The notes: a model not told the origin generated them from the letters alone. A stretch of 64,000 bases of DNA from Sphingomonas lacusdianchii (GCF_022664395.1 NZ_JAKRET010000005.1:186001-250000), one strand, 5' to 3'. Counted from the stretch's first letter, positions 18,771 to 28,673 are shown. A program made the numbers and translations.

Positions 18771-21587
18771 ATGCAGCACCGCCGCGCTTACGCAACACTC
18801 CTTCTCCTGACGTCGCAACTGGTTGCGCCGGCCGTGCTGGCACAGTCGACCACGCCCGCCGCTCCCGCCGCCGCGACGCCGCCGGTCGTGCAGACTGGTA
18901 CCGAACCCGATACCGCGACGTCCGCACCGCAGGACGGAACGACGACCGACGCCCCCGCCGAAGTTTCGTCGCCCGGTTTCGATGAAGCCGCCGGCGAGGA
19001 AATCGTCGTCGTCGGTCGCAACATCCCGAACGTGGTCCGCGCCACGCCGCAGATCGTGTCGGTCCTGTCCGAAGCCGACATCGCCCGCACCGGCGACGGC
19101 GACATTGCCGGCGCACTGACCCGCGTGACCGGCCTGTCGGTCGTCGGCGGCGGCTTCGTCTATGTCCGTGGTCTCGGCGATCGCTACTCGTCGTCGCTGC
19201 TCAACGGGTCGCCCTTGCCGAGCCCCGAGCCACTGCGCCGTTCGGTCCCGCTCGACATTTTCCCGACGTCGATCGTCGGATCGGCGCTGGTGCAGAAGAC
19301 CTATTCGGTCAACTTCCCCGGCGAATTCGGCGGCGGTGTCATCAACCTGACGTCGAAGGCGATCCCCAAGAAGAACTTCCTGTCGATCGGCGGATCGATC
19401 GCCGCCGATACGGTCACGACCAGCGAGCTCGGCTATGTCTATGCCGGCGGCAAGAGCGACTGGATCGGCTATGACGACGGAACCCGCGGTGTGCCGTCGT
19501 TCATCCGCAATGCCGACAAGGGTTCGGGTCTGATCCCGGTCGCGCAGGTCGCCCAGCTCGACAATGCCCGCACCTCGCTGTTGCAGGTCAACAACCAGCT
19601 GCCCGCCAATCTGTCGGGCGAAATCGCTGGCGGATCGGTGTTTGATATCGGCAGCGACCGGCTGGGCGTCATCGCGTCGCTGGGCCTGTCGAACACCTTT
19701 CGCACGCGCGATGCGACCCAGCAGGACAGCGTCAGCGAGAACGGCACCGTCCGCAACGACTTCCGCACGGTGCTGACCGACAACCGGATCGTTGCCAACG
19801 GGTTGGTCGGATTGGGCTATGAGTTCAACGATAACACGCTGCGCTGGACCAACGTCTATATCCACGACACGCTGAAGCAGGGGCGTCTGGCCGCGTCGGA
19901 CAATTACAACAATTTCAGCGGCCTGCGCGTGCAGCAGAACACCAACTGGTTCGAACGCCAGTTGATCGAGAGCCAGCTGGTCGGCGAATTTAAGTTGACC
20001 GACGCGTTGAAGTTCGACGCCCGCGGCGCCTTCGCCAATTCGAAGCGTAATGCGCCGTACGAGCGCCAGTTCGACTATCTCTGCTCGAACCGTACCACCA
20101 ACGGCTATCCGATCACCGTCACCGACGCCCCGGTATCGCGCGGCTTCAACTGCAACGGCGCATATCAGGTGACGCAGCGCTTCTCGCCCTTCGCCAGCGT
20201 GGTATTCAGCGAGCTGAACGAAGACCTGTACACGGGGCAGGCGGACCTCGCCTACAAGCTGCCGACCGATCGCCCGATGACCATATCGACGGGCTATTTC
20301 TATTCGAATACCGATCGCTCGTCGCGTCGTCTGCAATTCAACTACCAGACCAGCGACGGTGCCGGCACTGCGCCGGGCTTCCCCAACAATCTGTTGCGGC
20401 CCGACTATCTGCTGTCGCCCGATTCGCTGTTTAACGCCTGTCCGCAGCGCGGTACGGGTGCCTGCACGATCGAGTTGCAGTTCAATACCCAGGCCGGCGC
20501 CTATGCCTATGACGCCAGCCTCGAAATCCATGCCGGTTACGTCCAGGCGGAGGCCGAGGTGTCCGACGGCCTGCGTGCGGTGGCTGGCGTCCGCTACGAA
20601 ACGGCGAACGAGCAGGTGACGCCAATCAACCTGACGCCGACGATCCTGAAGAATGCCTATTGGCTGCCGGCCGGCACGCTGACGTGGAATTTCGCATCGG
20701 ACATGCAGTTCCGCCTCAGCGGTGCGAAGACGATCTCGCGGCCGCAGTTCCGCGAACTGGCCCCGCAGCAGTTCCGCGATCCCGATTCGGATCGCCTGTT
20801 CTTCGGTAACCCGAACTTGCGCGATTCCGAGCTGTGGAACCTCGAAGGCCGTTACGAATATTTCTTCGGCCGCGATCAGCGCATCACCGCCGCGGGCTTC
20901 TACAAGCGGATCGACAACCCGATCGAACAGGCGGGTTTCTATCCCAGCCCCGACGCGACGTTGCAGACCGGTTTCACCTATCTGCCCAAGGCGACGCTGT
21001 ACGGCGCGGAGGTCGAGGCGCAGAAATACGTTCCGCTGAGCGGGCTCGGCAATTTCTTCGCGACCCGTCGCCTCCTTCTGCTCGCCAACTATACCTATAC
21101 CCAGTCGCAGATCACCGCGGACGGCACCTGCGTGCCCAACCCGGCGGCGGCGCTCGGCTCGCCGGGGATTGGCGGTTGTCAAGCGGGCTTCGGTCGGGCC
21201 AGCGCGTTGTTCCGCGACGGCGCGCCGCTGACCGGACAGTCGGACCATCTGGTCAACGTCCAAATCGGCGTCGAGGATACGGCGGCGCTGTCGCAGCTGA
21301 CGCTGTTGTTCAACTATGCCAGCGACCGCGTGACCAATCGCGGTCCGTCGAACCTCTCGGGTGCGGGGTTCCAGCCCGATATCGTCGAGCGTCCGGGCAT
21401 CCGCCTCGATCTAGTCGGGCGGCAGGGCTTCGAAGTCGCCGGGGCGCAGCTGGAAGTGAAGGCCGAAGCGCGCAACCTGACCGGCACGCGTTACAGCGAA
21501 AGCCAGGATTTCGCCGGCAACCCGGTCTATATCAACCGCTACGATCTGGGCCGCGTATTCTCGCTTGGGATCACCGCGCAGTTCTGA
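18771..21587 (+). CDS. TonB-dependent outer-membrane receptor
   Basis: A 938-residue receptor with signal peptide (1-24, VLA before QSTTP), a low-complexity Ala/Pro/Thr linker, a TonB-box-like EEIVVVGRN, a plug domain (ATPQIVSVLSEADI to GGGVINLTSKA) and a C-terminal 22-strand-type barrel ending in aromatic-rich GRVFSLGITAQF. The plug carries VRGLGDRYSSSLLNG, typical of the group paired with a preceding lipoprotein. The ATG at 18771 is the only start giving a clean signal peptide; the frame is open further upstream but overlaps the lipoprotein gene. The substrate is not known. Confidence 0.9.
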   Translation: MQHRRAYATLLLLTSQLVAPAVLAQSTTPAAPAAATPPVVQTGTEPDTATSAPQDGTTTDAPAEVSSPGFDEAAGEEIVVVGRNIPNVVRATPQIVSVLSEADIARTGDGDIAGALTRVTGLSVVGGGFVYVRGLGDRYSSSLLNGSPLPSPEPLRRSVPLDIFPTSIVGSALVQKTYSVNFPGEFGGGVINLTSKAIPKKNFLSIGGSIAADTVTTSELGYVYAGGKSDWIGYDDGTRGVPSFIRNADKGSGLIPVAQVAQLDNARTSLLQVNNQLPANLSGEIAGGSVFDIGSDRLGVIASLGLSNTFRTRDATQQDSVSENGTVRNDFRTVLTDNRIVANGLVGLGYEFNDNTLRWTNVYIHDTLKQGRLAASDNYNNFSGLRVQQNTNWFERQLIESQLVGEFKLTDALKFDARGAFANSKRNAPYERQFDYLCSNRTTNGYPITVTDAPVSRGFNCNGAYQVTQRFSPFASVVFSELNEDLYTGQADLAYKLPTDRPMTISTGYFYSNTDRSSRRLQFNYQTSDGAGTAPGFPNNLLRPDYLLSPDSLFNACPQRGTGACTIELQFNTQAGAYAYDASLEIHAGYVQAEAEVSDGLRAVAGVRYETANEQVTPINLTPTILKNAYWLPAGTLTWNFASDMQFRLSGAKTISRPQFRELAPQQFRDPDSDRLFFGNPNLRDSELWNLEGRYEYFFGRDQRITAAGFYKRIDNPIEQAGFYPSPDATLQTGFTYLPKATLYGAEVEAQKYVPLSGLGNFFATRRLLLLANYTYTQSQITADGTCVPNPAAALGSPGIGGCQAGFGRASALFRDGAPLTGQSDHLVNVQIGVEDTAALSQLTLLFNYASDRVTNRGPSNLSGAGFQPDIVERPGIRLDLVGRQGFEVAGAQLEVKAEARNLTGTRYSESQDFAGNPVYINRYDLGRVFSLGITAQF

Positions 21588-21605
21588 TCGAACGGGTGGC
21601 GATGG

Positions 21606-21637
21606 ACGGGCCGTCGGCAGCAATGCCGGCGGCCCGT
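21606..21637. terminator. bidirectional terminator between convergent genes
   Basis: Stem ACGGGCCGTCGGC/GCCGGCGGCCCGT between the receptor stop (21587) and the stop of the minus-strand hydroxylase (21642). Confidence 0.6.
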
Positions 21638-21641
21638 TCGC

Positions 21642-22313
21642 TTATCCCCATGGGCGTTCGCGAAACCATTTGGTCAGCACATATTTGGTGCCCTCGCGCA
21701 CCTTCATCCCATGATGCAAGGTCGCCGGATTGGGCCCGCCATCGGCGCGCAGATTGTTCCACGCCAGCAATTTGCCGGTCTCGGGCTGGACGATCTTGTC
21801 GATCGCCTTGAACCGCGTCGCGCCGCCGGCGCCCGGTTCGTTCAGATACAGCATCACTGTCCATGTCCGGTTGCCCGCAACCGAGCAATAGCGGGCGAAG
21901 TCGCCGCCCTGCGGATCGAAATAATCGGTGTGCGCCTTGAATTCCTGCCCGACGGCATAGCGCTGCCCCTGCAACGGTTCGCCATGCGCCGGGTCGAGGC
22001 CGCAGAAATCGAAGATCAGCGCTTCGGCGGCGGCGACGACCGGGTCGCTCGAATCGAGGTCGCAGGTCTCGCTGGTGCGGAAAGTCGGGTCGCCATTGGC
22101 GTCTGCGATGGTCGAAGGGCGGCGCTTGGCATCGATCCGGTCGATCAACGCGGCGCAGAGATCGGCCGGGATCAGGCCGCGGCGAATGAACAGCGACAGC
22201 TTGGCGCTCGGCACCCGCTGTACGCCCGGTCGGGTCATGATGTGGTCGACGACCGGTTCGCTGGGAAAGCCGGAGCCGAGAGTCGGGCGGGCGGGGGACG
22301 GGGCCGTTTCCAT
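21642..22313 (-). CDS. prolyl-4-hydroxylase-type 2-oxoglutarate/Fe(II) oxygenase
   Basis: A 223-residue protein with a double-stranded beta-helix oxygenase domain in its C-terminal two-thirds. The iron ligands are His128 and Asp130 (FKAHTDYFD) and His200 (TLHHGMKV). Lys210 (EGTKY) takes the 2-oxoglutarate-binding position as in prolyl 4-hydroxylases. The short N-terminal region is proline-rich. It probably hydroxylates a protein, but the target is unknown. The ATG at 22313 has AGGA upstream; a longer frame runs antisense into tRNA-His and is rejected. Confidence 0.88.
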   Translation of the reverse strand: METAPSPARPTLGSGFPSEPVVDHIMTRPGVQRVPSAKLSLFIRRGLIPADLCAALIDRIDAKRRPSTIADANGDPTFRTSETCDLDSSDPVVAAAEALIFDFCGLDPAHGEPLQGQRYAVGQEFKAHTDYFDPQGGDFARYCSVAGNRTWTVMLYLNEPGAGGATRFKAIDKIVQPETGKLLAWNNLRADGGPNPATLHHGMKVREGTKYVLTKWFRERPWG

Positions 22314-22393
22314 GGACTTTTTCCTGCCAGAACGATTGTCGGCACGCCACTGCTTGACCGATGCGTACGGCCCGGCTAAGCGCGCCCTTCCAC

Positions 22394-22471
22394 GGCGACC
22401 GTAGTTCAATTGGTTAGAGCGCCGGCTTGTGATGCCGGAAGTTGCGGGTTCAAGTCCCGTCGGTCGCCCCA
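22394..22471 (+). tRNA. tRNA-His (anticodon GUG)
   Basis: A 78-base tRNA with the extra 5' G(-1) facing C73, acceptor GCGACCG/CGGTCGC, anticodon arm CCGGC-TTGTGAT-GCCGG giving GUG, and encoded CCA. Confidence 0.97.
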
Positions 22472-22497
22472 TCCCTTACAGCGCTGGAGCCGCCGCC

Positions 22498-23547
22498 GTG
22501 CAGACCGATTGGGGCTATCCCGACTTCGACGATCACGAAGGCATTCACCTGTTCTCCGATCACAAGACCGGTCTGCGCTGCGTGATCGCGGTCCACTCGA
22601 CCGCGCTCGGGCCGGCGGCGGGTGGGGTTCGCTTCTGGCGCTATGCCAGCAGCGATGCGGCGGTCACCGACGCGCTGCGCCTGTCGCGCGGCATGAGCTT
22701 CAAGAACGCGATGGCCGGGCTGCCGATGGGCGGCGGCAAGGGCGTGGTGTTGGCACCCGAGGGCGGCGCCAAGACCCCCGAACTGCTCGGCGCCTTTGGC
22801 CGCGCGGTCGAATCGCTCGGCGGTCGCTATGTGACCGCCGAGGATGTCGGCATGTCCGAAGCCGACATGTTGACCATTTCCGGCGCGACCAAATATGTGT
22901 CGGGCCTGCCGGTCGCGGCGGGCAATGCCGGTGGCGATCCGGGGCCGTTCACCGCGATGGGCGTTTATCTGGGCGTCCGCGCCGCAACGAAGCGGGCGCT
23001 GGGCAGCGACGACATGCGCGGCGTGCGCGTCGCGGTGCAGGGCGTCGGTTCGGTCGGCGGCGGGCTGGCGCGGCTGTTGGCGAAGGACGGTGCGGTACTG
23101 ACGCTCGCCGACGTCAACGAAGCACGTGCCGAAGCACTCGCGAGCGAACTAGGCGCGACCACCGCCGATCCGGCATCGGTGCTGACGCTGGAGGCCGATA
23201 TCGTCAGCCCCAATGCGCTCGGCGCGGTACTCGACGAGGCGACGATCGCGGCGCTCAAGTGCAAGGCGGTGGCCGGTGGTGCCAACAACCAGCTTGCGAC
23301 GGCGGGGGACGGCAAGCGCCTGCAGGATCGCGGGATCCTATACGCGCCCGATTACGTCATCAACGCCGGCGGCATCATCAACGTCGCGCTCGAATATCTG
23401 GGTCAGGGCGACCGCGTTGAGGTCGAGAGCCGCATCGCCCGCATCCCCGACCGGCTGGTCGAGGTCTGGGACGAAAGCGACGTCAGCGGCCGTCCACACT
23501 CCGAAGTCGCCGACGCCATTGCCCGCCGCCTGATCGGCCGCGGATGA
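22498..23547 (+). CDS. leucine/branched-chain amino acid dehydrogenase-like (Glu/Leu/Phe/Val family)
   Basis: A 349-residue NAD-dependent amino acid dehydrogenase. Substrate and catalytic lysines are Lys69 (RGMSFKNA) and Lys81 (PMGGGKGV), in the family spacing. The Rossmann domain begins near VAVQGVGSVGGGLARLL. The length and the GLPMGGGKG version point to the leucine dehydrogenase branch rather than glutamate dehydrogenase. The start is inferred as GTG 22498 with GGAG eight bases upstream; an earlier in-frame ATG lies inside tRNA-His. It likely links branched-chain amino acids to 2-oxo acids. Confidence 0.85.
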   Translation: MQTDWGYPDFDDHEGIHLFSDHKTGLRCVIAVHSTALGPAAGGVRFWRYASSDAAVTDALRLSRGMSFKNAMAGLPMGGGKGVVLAPEGGAKTPELLGAFGRAVESLGGRYVTAEDVGMSEADMLTISGATKYVSGLPVAAGNAGGDPGPFTAMGVYLGVRAATKRALGSDDMRGVRVAVQGVGSVGGGLARLLAKDGAVLTLADVNEARAEALASELGATTADPASVLTLEADIVSPNALGAVLDEATIAALKCKAVAGGANNQLATAGDGKRLQDRGILYAPDYVINAGGIINVALEYLGQGDRVEVESRIARIPDRLVEVWDESDVSGRPHSEVADAIARRLIGRG

Positions 23548-23551
23548 GGCG

Positions 23552-25327
23552 TCACGCCGGGTCGTCGACCCGGCGCAACCGGCGGATGCGCGGTTCGCGT
23601 TCGATGCTGGCCTGTTCGCGGATCGACTGGCGCAGTTCGTCGCGCTTCTCGTGGATCGAGGCGATCACCGGCCCCATCGCGACGCCGAGATCGACCAGCA
23701 CTGCTTCGGACAGTTGCAGCGAGCTTTCGAGCGTTTCCGGCACCGCATCGCTGACCCCTGCCGCATAGAGTTCGGCGGCATGGGCCGCATCGCGAGCGCG
23801 GGCGAGGATCGTCAGGTTCGGCACCCATCCACGCACCCGCCGCGTCAGCCGCACCGTCAGTACCGGGTCGTCCATCGTCAGCACGAGGGCGGTCGCCCGC
23901 CCCAGATCGAGCCGGTCGACCAGTTCGGATCGCGCGACGTCGCCGAACAGGATCGGATGCCCCTCCGCCCGCGCCGCGGCGACATTGTCGATGTCCGAAT
24001 CAACGGCGATGTAGCGCTTGTCATGCGTCTTGAGCATCTCCGCGACCAGCCGCCCGACCCGGCCGAAGCCGATGATAACCACGCCCGATCCGGTCGGATC
24101 GACCGGCGGCGCCTCCTCGGTCCCGGTCCGGCGCTCGATTCGCCGCGATGCGCGCTTGCCGAGCATCGCCAGCAACGGCGTGATGGTGAGGCCGATGGCG
24201 GTCACCGTCTGCCAGAAGGCGGCGGTCGATGCCTGAATCAACTGCGCCTGCGTCGCTGCGCCGAGCACGATCAACGTGGTCTCGGACGGACTGGCCATCA
24301 GCAGGCCGGTTTCGGTCGCGGTGCCGGGACGCACCCCGTTGACCCAGAGCAGCGCGCCGGTCACCACGGCCTTCAGCACAACGACACCGGCGATCGCGCC
24401 GAGCAGTTCCGGCCAATTCTCGATGATCGTCGCGATATCGAGGCTCATGCCGATGGTGATGAGGAACACGCCGAGCGCCAGCCCCTTGAACGGCGCAGTG
24501 ATGACCTCGACCTCGCTATGATATTCGGTTTCGGCGATCAGCAGGCCCGCCAGTAGCGCACCGACGATCGGCGACAGGCCGGCGGCGGTGGTGACGAGGC
24601 TGGCGACGATCACGACCAGCAGGCTGGCCGACAGGAACAGTTCGGGGCTCTTCGTCCGCGCCGCCTGTGCGAACAGCTTCGGCAGGATGAACCGCCCGGC
24701 CAGATAGAGCGCGGCGACGCTGACCCCGCCCCATAGCGCGGTGTTGGCAAGGCCCGCCCAGCCATCGTCGCTGGCGGTCGGTGCCAGCGCGCCCAGCGCG
24801 AAGATGATCGGGACCAGCGCCAGATCCTCGAACAACAGCATCGCAAAGGCGGTGCGCCCGACCGGTCCGGTCGTGCCCGCCATCGGCAGCACCAGCGCGG
24901 TCGACGACAGCGCCAGAGCGAGGCCGAGGCCGATCGCCCCCGCGCTCGCCTGGCCCATAACCATCAGCGCCAAACCGATCAACAGCCCCGACCCGAGCAG
25001 CTCCGCCGCGCCCAGCCCGAACACCTGCCGCCGCATCGCCCACAGCCGCTTGAACGACAGTTCGAGGCCAATCGAGAATAGCAGCAGGATGATGCCGAAT
25101 TCGGCAAAGGGTTCGATCGAATGGCGATCGGTGATGGTGATGTGGAACAGCCACGGCACCCGGTCGACCAAGGCGCCGAGGCCGTAAGGGCCGACCAGCA
25201 CGCCGACGAGGATGAACCCGATCACCGGGTTGACGCGGAAACGGGCGAAGGCGGGAATGACGAGGCCGGCGGCCCCCAATATGACCAGCGAATCACTGAA
25301 CGGCGTGGAATCTATCGGCAACGGCAT
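23552..25327 (-). CDS. CPA2-family cation/proton antiporter with TrkA-N domain (KefB/YbaL-like)
   Basis: A 591-residue membrane protein. About 12 hydrophobic segments form the Na+/H+ exchanger domain (to about residue 390), starting DSLVILGAAGLVIPAFA. A cytoplasmic RCK/TrkA-N domain follows with the nucleotide motif GVVIIGFGRVGR. The tail is charged and coiled. It is most like the YbaL/KefB group that moves K+ (or Na+) in exchange for H+. The start is ATG 25327; a TTG twelve codons upstream is possible. It ends 4 bases from the convergent dehydrogenase stop. Confidence 0.87.
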   Translation of the reverse strand: MPLPIDSTPFSDSLVILGAAGLVIPAFARFRVNPVIGFILVGVLVGPYGLGALVDRVPWLFHITITDRHSIEPFAEFGIILLLFSIGLELSFKRLWAMRRQVFGLGAAELLGSGLLIGLALMVMGQASAGAIGLGLALALSSTALVLPMAGTTGPVGRTAFAMLLFEDLALVPIIFALGALAPTASDDGWAGLANTALWGGVSVAALYLAGRFILPKLFAQAARTKSPELFLSASLLVVIVASLVTTAAGLSPIVGALLAGLLIAETEYHSEVEVITAPFKGLALGVFLITIGMSLDIATIIENWPELLGAIAGVVVLKAVVTGALLWVNGVRPGTATETGLLMASPSETTLIVLGAATQAQLIQASTAAFWQTVTAIGLTITPLLAMLGKRASRRIERRTGTEEAPPVDPTGSGVVIIGFGRVGRLVAEMLKTHDKRYIAVDSDIDNVAAARAEGHPILFGDVARSELVDRLDLGRATALVLTMDDPVLTVRLTRRVRGWVPNLTILARARDAAHAAELYAAGVSDAVPETLESSLQLSEAVLVDLGVAMGPVIASIHEKRDELRQSIREQASIEREPRIRRLRRVDDPA

Positions 25328-25375
25328 AGGGCCATTGTTGCGGATGCGGCACGGTCGCGGCAACCGCTAACGCAC

Positions 25376-25409
25376 GAACGGCGCCCATCCGTTGGGATGG
25401 ACGCCGTTC
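25376..25409 (-). terminator. hairpin downstream of icd
   Basis: Stem GAACGGCGCCCATCC / GGATGGACGCCGTTC (one mismatch) with a 4-base loop, 25 bases past the icd stop on the minus strand. No long T-tract. Confidence 0.5.
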
Positions 25410-25433
25410 GCATGGCCGCGAGGGCAGGGGTTT

Positions 25434-26654
25434 TTAGCCCTGCGAGCCCATCGCCGCTTCGAGGTTGACGCGAACCTGTTCGAAGAACTGTTCGGTGGTC
25501 ATCCACGGCTGGTTCGGGCCGATCAGGATCGCCAGATCCTTGGTCATGTGGCCGGCTTCGACGGTTTCGATGCAGACCCGCTCCAGCGTTTCGGCGAACT
25601 TGGTGACGTCCGGCGTATCGTCGAACTTGCCGCGATACTTCAGGCCGCCGGTCCATGCGAAGATCGACGCGATCGGGTTGGTCGAGGTCGCCTTGCCCTG
25701 CTGATGCTGGCGATAGTGGCGGGTGACGGTGCCGTGCGCCGCTTCCGCCTCGATCGTCTTGCCGTCCGGCGACATCAGCACCGAGGTCATCAGGCCCAGC
25801 GAGCCGAAGCCCTGCGCGACCTGATCCGACTGCACGTCGCCGTCATAGTTCTTGCAGGCCCAGACGAATTCACCATGCCACTTCAGCGCCGATGCGACCA
25901 TGTCGTCGATCAGGCGGTGCTGATATTCGATGCCCGCCGCCTGGAACTGGTCCTTGAATTCCGTCGCGAACACTTCTTCGAAGATATCCTTGAAGCGGCC
26001 GTCATAGGCCTTCAGGATCGTGTTCTTGGTCGACAGATAGACCGGCCAGCCGCGGCCGAGACCATAGTTCATCGACGCGCGGGCGAAATCGCGGATCGAT
26101 TCGTCGAGATTGTACATGCCCATGGCGACGCCGGCGGCGGGGAAGTCGAACACTTCCTCCTCGATCACCTGGCCGTCGGTGCCTTCCCACTTCATGGTCA
26201 GCTTGCCCGCGCCCGGCACCTTGAAATCGGTCGCCTTATACTGGTCGCCGAATGCATGGCGGCCGACGACGATCGGCTTGGTCCATCCCGGGATCAGGCG
26301 CGGCACGTTCGAGATGACGATCGGTTCGCGGAAGACGACGCCGCCCAGGATGTTGCGGATCGTGCCGTTGGGCGAGCGCCACATCTTCTTCAGGCCGAAT
26401 TCCTCGACGCGCTGCTCGTCGGGGGTGATCGTCGCGCACTTCACGCCGACGCCGTACTTCTGGATCGCCTTGGCGCTGTCGACGGTGATCTTGTCGTCGG
26501 TCTCGTCGCGCTTCTCGATGCCGAGGTCATAATAATCGAGGTCGATTTCGAGATAGGGCTGGATCAGCCGTTCGCGAATCCATGCCCAGATGATGCGGGT
26601 CATTTCGTCGCCGTCGATCTCCACGACCGGGGTTTTGACCTTGATCTTCGCCAT
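25434..26654 (-). CDS. icd: NADP-dependent isocitrate dehydrogenase
   Basis: A 406-residue homodimeric type II isocitrate dehydrogenase of the TCA cycle (isocitrate to 2-oxoglutarate + CO2 + NADPH). Visible motifs are [20 protein letters not shown] at the start, the isocitrate-binding [29 protein letters not shown], and the metal/active-site stretch [19 protein letters not shown]. Length and N-terminus fit the eukaryote-like NADP form found in alphaproteobacteria. The start ATG 26654 is chosen by this N-terminus, although the frame is open further upstream. Confidence 0.97.
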   Translation of the reverse strand: MAKIKVKTPVVEIDGDEMTRIIWAWIRERLIQPYLEIDLDYYDLGIEKRDETDDKITVDSAKAIQKYGVGVKCATITPDEQRVEEFGLKKMWRSPNGTIRNILGGVVFREPIVISNVPRLIPGWTKPIVVGRHAFGDQYKATDFKVPGAGKLTMKWEGTDGQVIEEEVFDFPAAGVAMGMYNLDESIRDFARASMNYGLGRGWPVYLSTKNTILKAYDGRFKDIFEEVFATEFKDQFQAAGIEYQHRLIDDMVASALKWHGEFVWACKNYDGDVQSDQVAQGFGSLGLMTSVLMSPDGKTIEAEAAHGTVTRHYRQHQQGKATSTNPIASIFAWTGGLKYRGKFDDTPDVTKFAETLERVCIETVEAGHMTKDLAILIGPNQPWMTTEQFFEQVRVNLEAAMGSQG

Positions 26655-26775
26655 GCGCCTGCTCTCGATTTCTGTTGCGATTGGCGCGGCCTTACGGGGT
26701 CGGTCGGCAAGGATCAACCGCGTCGCGGATGCGCGGCGGTTGTCAGCACGGCCCACCTTGGGTACACCACGCTTC

Positions 26776-27507
26776 ATGGCATCGCTCGAAAAGCCCGCGG
26801 TCGGCACCACGACCGTCAAGTGGCGCTGGCCCTCGGTACATCCCGAAGGGCGCAAATACGTCCTCATCGCCGCCGCCGTCACCGCCTTCTTCGCCTTCAT
26901 GGCGTGGGAGACGCTGGCATGGCCGATGGGACTGGTGACGTTATGGGTCGCCTCGTTCTTTCGCGATCCGGTGCGGACCACGCCGCAGGGCGACGGGCTG
27001 ATCGTCGCACCCGCCGACGGGTTGGTGACGATGATCCAGCGCGTCGACCTGCCGCCCGAACTGCGCGGACCCAACGGCCTTGGCGATCAACCGCTGGTGC
27101 GCGTGTCGATCTTCATGTCGGTGTTCGACGTCCATATCAACCGTACCCCGATTGCGGGGACGATCCGGCAGGTGGTCTATATCTCGGGCAAGTTCCTGAA
27201 CGCCGATCTTGACAAGGCGAGCGACGAGAATGAGCGTCAGCACGTCGTCGTCGAAAGCCTTGACGGGCAACGCGTCGGTTTTACCCAGATCGCGGGACTG
27301 GTCGCGCGCCGGATCGTCGGCTTCGTGAAGCCGGGCGACATCGTCGCCGCGGGACAGCGCGTCGGGCTGATCCGTTTCGGCAGCCGCGTCGATGTGTTCC
27401 TGCCAGAGGGGATCGAGCCGCAGGTCGTGCTGGGCCAGCGCAGCGTCGCTGGGGAAACCGTGCTGGGCCGGCCGGGTCTGCCCGCGCCGACCGGGATCGC
27501 ACAGTAA
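26776..27507 (+). CDS. psd: phosphatidylserine decarboxylase (short type)
   Basis: A 243-residue pyruvoyl enzyme that makes phosphatidylethanolamine. A membrane-associated hydrophobic segment is at about 29-62. The conserved catalytic elements are [20 protein letters not shown], and the self-cleavage site [11 protein letters not shown], where the chain is expected to break between Gly202 and Ser203. The variant FGSR in place of LGST is normal for this short class. pssA starts 1 base after its stop, so the two sequential steps of PE synthesis form an operon. Confidence 0.95.
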   Translation: MASLEKPAVGTTTVKWRWPSVHPEGRKYVLIAAAVTAFFAFMAWETLAWPMGLVTLWVASFFRDPVRTTPQGDGLIVAPADGLVTMIQRVDLPPELRGPNGLGDQPLVRVSIFMSVFDVHINRTPIAGTIRQVVYISGKFLNADLDKASDENERQHVVVESLDGQRVGFTQIAGLVARRIVGFVKPGDIVAAGQRVGLIRFGSRVDVFLPEGIEPQVVLGQRSVAGETVLGRPGLPAPTGIAQ

Positions 27508-27508
27508 G

Positions 27509-28276
27509 ATGCGGCGCCCCTTGCCCGTCCGCGGCATTCCGCTGCGTGCCCTCGCCCCCAACGCGGTCACCGCGCTGGCGTTGTGTTCCGGACTGACCGG
27601 CATTCGCTTTGCCATAGGCGGCGAATGGGAACGTGCCGTTCTGATGGTGTTGCTCGCCGGGGTGCTCGACGGCATCGACGGCCGCGTCGCGCGGATGCTG
27701 CGCGGAGAAAGCCGGTTCGGCGCCGAACTGGACTCGCTTTCGGACGCCATCTCGTTCGGCGTGTCGCCGGCCCTGATCATGTATCTATGGGCGTTACTCA
27801 ACGAACCGCGGGTCGGCTGGATCGTGTCGCTGATCTATGCGGTGTTCACCGCGCTGCGGCTCGCGCGCTTCAATGCGCGGATCGACGTCGTCGACCAGCC
27901 ACACAAATCGGCCGGCTTCCTTACCGGTATTCCAGCGCCGGCCGGTGCCGGGCTGGCAATGTTGCCGCTCTATGCCTGGATCTGGAGCGGTGAGGCGATC
28001 TTCCGCTCGCCATGGATCGTCGCACCATGGGTCGCGTTCGTGGCGTTCCTGATGGTATCGAGCCTCGCGACGTTCAGTTGGTCGTCGCTCAAGCTGCGCC
28101 GTAACATCCGGTTCGAGGCGATCGTTGCGTTGGTCGTCGTCGCGGCCGCGCTGGTCTCGGCGCCGTGGCAGACGCTGACGGTGGTTTGCGTCGCCTATCT
28201 GGCGACGCTACCGTTCAGCATCCGCAGCTACGGTCGGATCAGGCGGCAACGCGAAGCGGCTGCGGCGCGACCGTAA
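27509..28276 (+). CDS. pssA: CDP-diacylglycerol-serine O-phosphatidyltransferase
   Basis: A 255-residue inner-membrane enzyme that makes phosphatidylserine from CDP-diacylglycerol and serine. The CDP-alcohol phosphotransferase signature D-G-x2-A-R-x8-G-x3-D-x3-D is complete in DGIDGRVARMLRG...FGAELDSLSD (about 54-79). Seven to eight hydrophobic segments follow. The ATG at 27509 is two bases from the psd stop. The 3' end overlaps the convergent small gene by 38 bases. Confidence 0.95.
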   Translation: MRRPLPVRGIPLRALAPNAVTALALCSGLTGIRFAIGGEWERAVLMVLLAGVLDGIDGRVARMLRGESRFGAELDSLSDAISFGVSPALIMYLWALLNEPRVGWIVSLIYAVFTALRLARFNARIDVVDQPHKSAGFLTGIPAPAGAGLAMLPLYAWIWSGEAIFRSPWIVAPWVAFVAFLMVSSLATFSWSSLKLRRNIRFEAIVALVVVAAALVSAPWQTLTVVCVAYLATLPFSIRSYGRIRRQREAAAARP

Positions 28277-28463
28277 CGGCACGTTGCCGGATCACGCCGC
28301 GACGCGACGTCAGGCGGACCGGCGGCAGCGGATCGATCGTCCATTCCGGCCCCTGACGCAGCAGGCGCAGGATGCGGCCGCTCGCCGGCAGGATGGTGGC
28401 GACGATCGTTCCCATGGCGATCAGGAACGCGGCGGCGAACAAGGCGTAAGCGAACAGGGCCAT
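28239..28463 (-). CDS. small single-pass membrane protein
   Basis: A 74-residue protein with one N-terminal membrane helix (about 2-26, ALFAYALFAAAFLIAMGTIV) and a basic cytoplasmic or periplasmic tail. A GGGGAG eight bases before ATG 28463 supports this start; longer versions upstream have no ribosome-binding site. The gene overlaps the end of pssA on the other strand. The family is not recognised. Confidence 0.6.
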   Translation of the reverse strand: MALFAYALFAAAFLIAMGTIVATILPASGRILRLLRQGPEWTIDPLPPVRLTSRRGVIRQRAVTVAPQPLRVAA

Positions 28464-28587
28464 CTCGAAACTCCCCGGGACATGCGATTTCAAAAAAACC
28501 GCAAAAGGTGCAACATCTTCGCCGAACCACGGTTCCATGGTCCGTTTCTGAACCCTTAATGTTCTCATATCGTTCCAACGTCAAGGC

Positions 28588-28616
28588 TTGATCGTTGGTA
28601 CGTTTTGCGCTAACGG
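28588..28616 (+). promoter_or_regulatory. candidate promoter of rpsB
   Basis: TTGATC at 28588-28593, a 17-base spacer, and TAACGG at 28611-28616, about 105 bases before rpsB. Confidence 0.4.
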
Positions 28617-28658
28617 CGCCGATCTCAACCCCACATGGGAAGCGCATATACCGGTGCC

Positions 28659-28673
28659 CGAGCCTTTGGCTCG
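28659..28673 (+). promoter_or_regulatory. hairpin in the rpsB leader
   Basis: CGAGCC-TTT-GGCTCG, a perfect 6-bp stem with a 3-base loop, lies in the 5' leader 46 bases before the rpsB ATG. Ribosomal protein S2 mRNAs are often autoregulated through leader structures, so this is a candidate site; no match to a known motif was made. Confidence 0.35.

Noticed and set aside
18762..21263. Long minus-strand frame opposite the TonB receptor
   Set aside because: Antisense shadow without domains; the plus-strand receptor has signal peptide, plug and barrel.
22429..22497. ATG start for the leucine dehydrogenase-like gene inside tRNA-His
   Set aside because: Start lies in the tRNA anticodon/T arm; GTG 22498 has its own GGAG.
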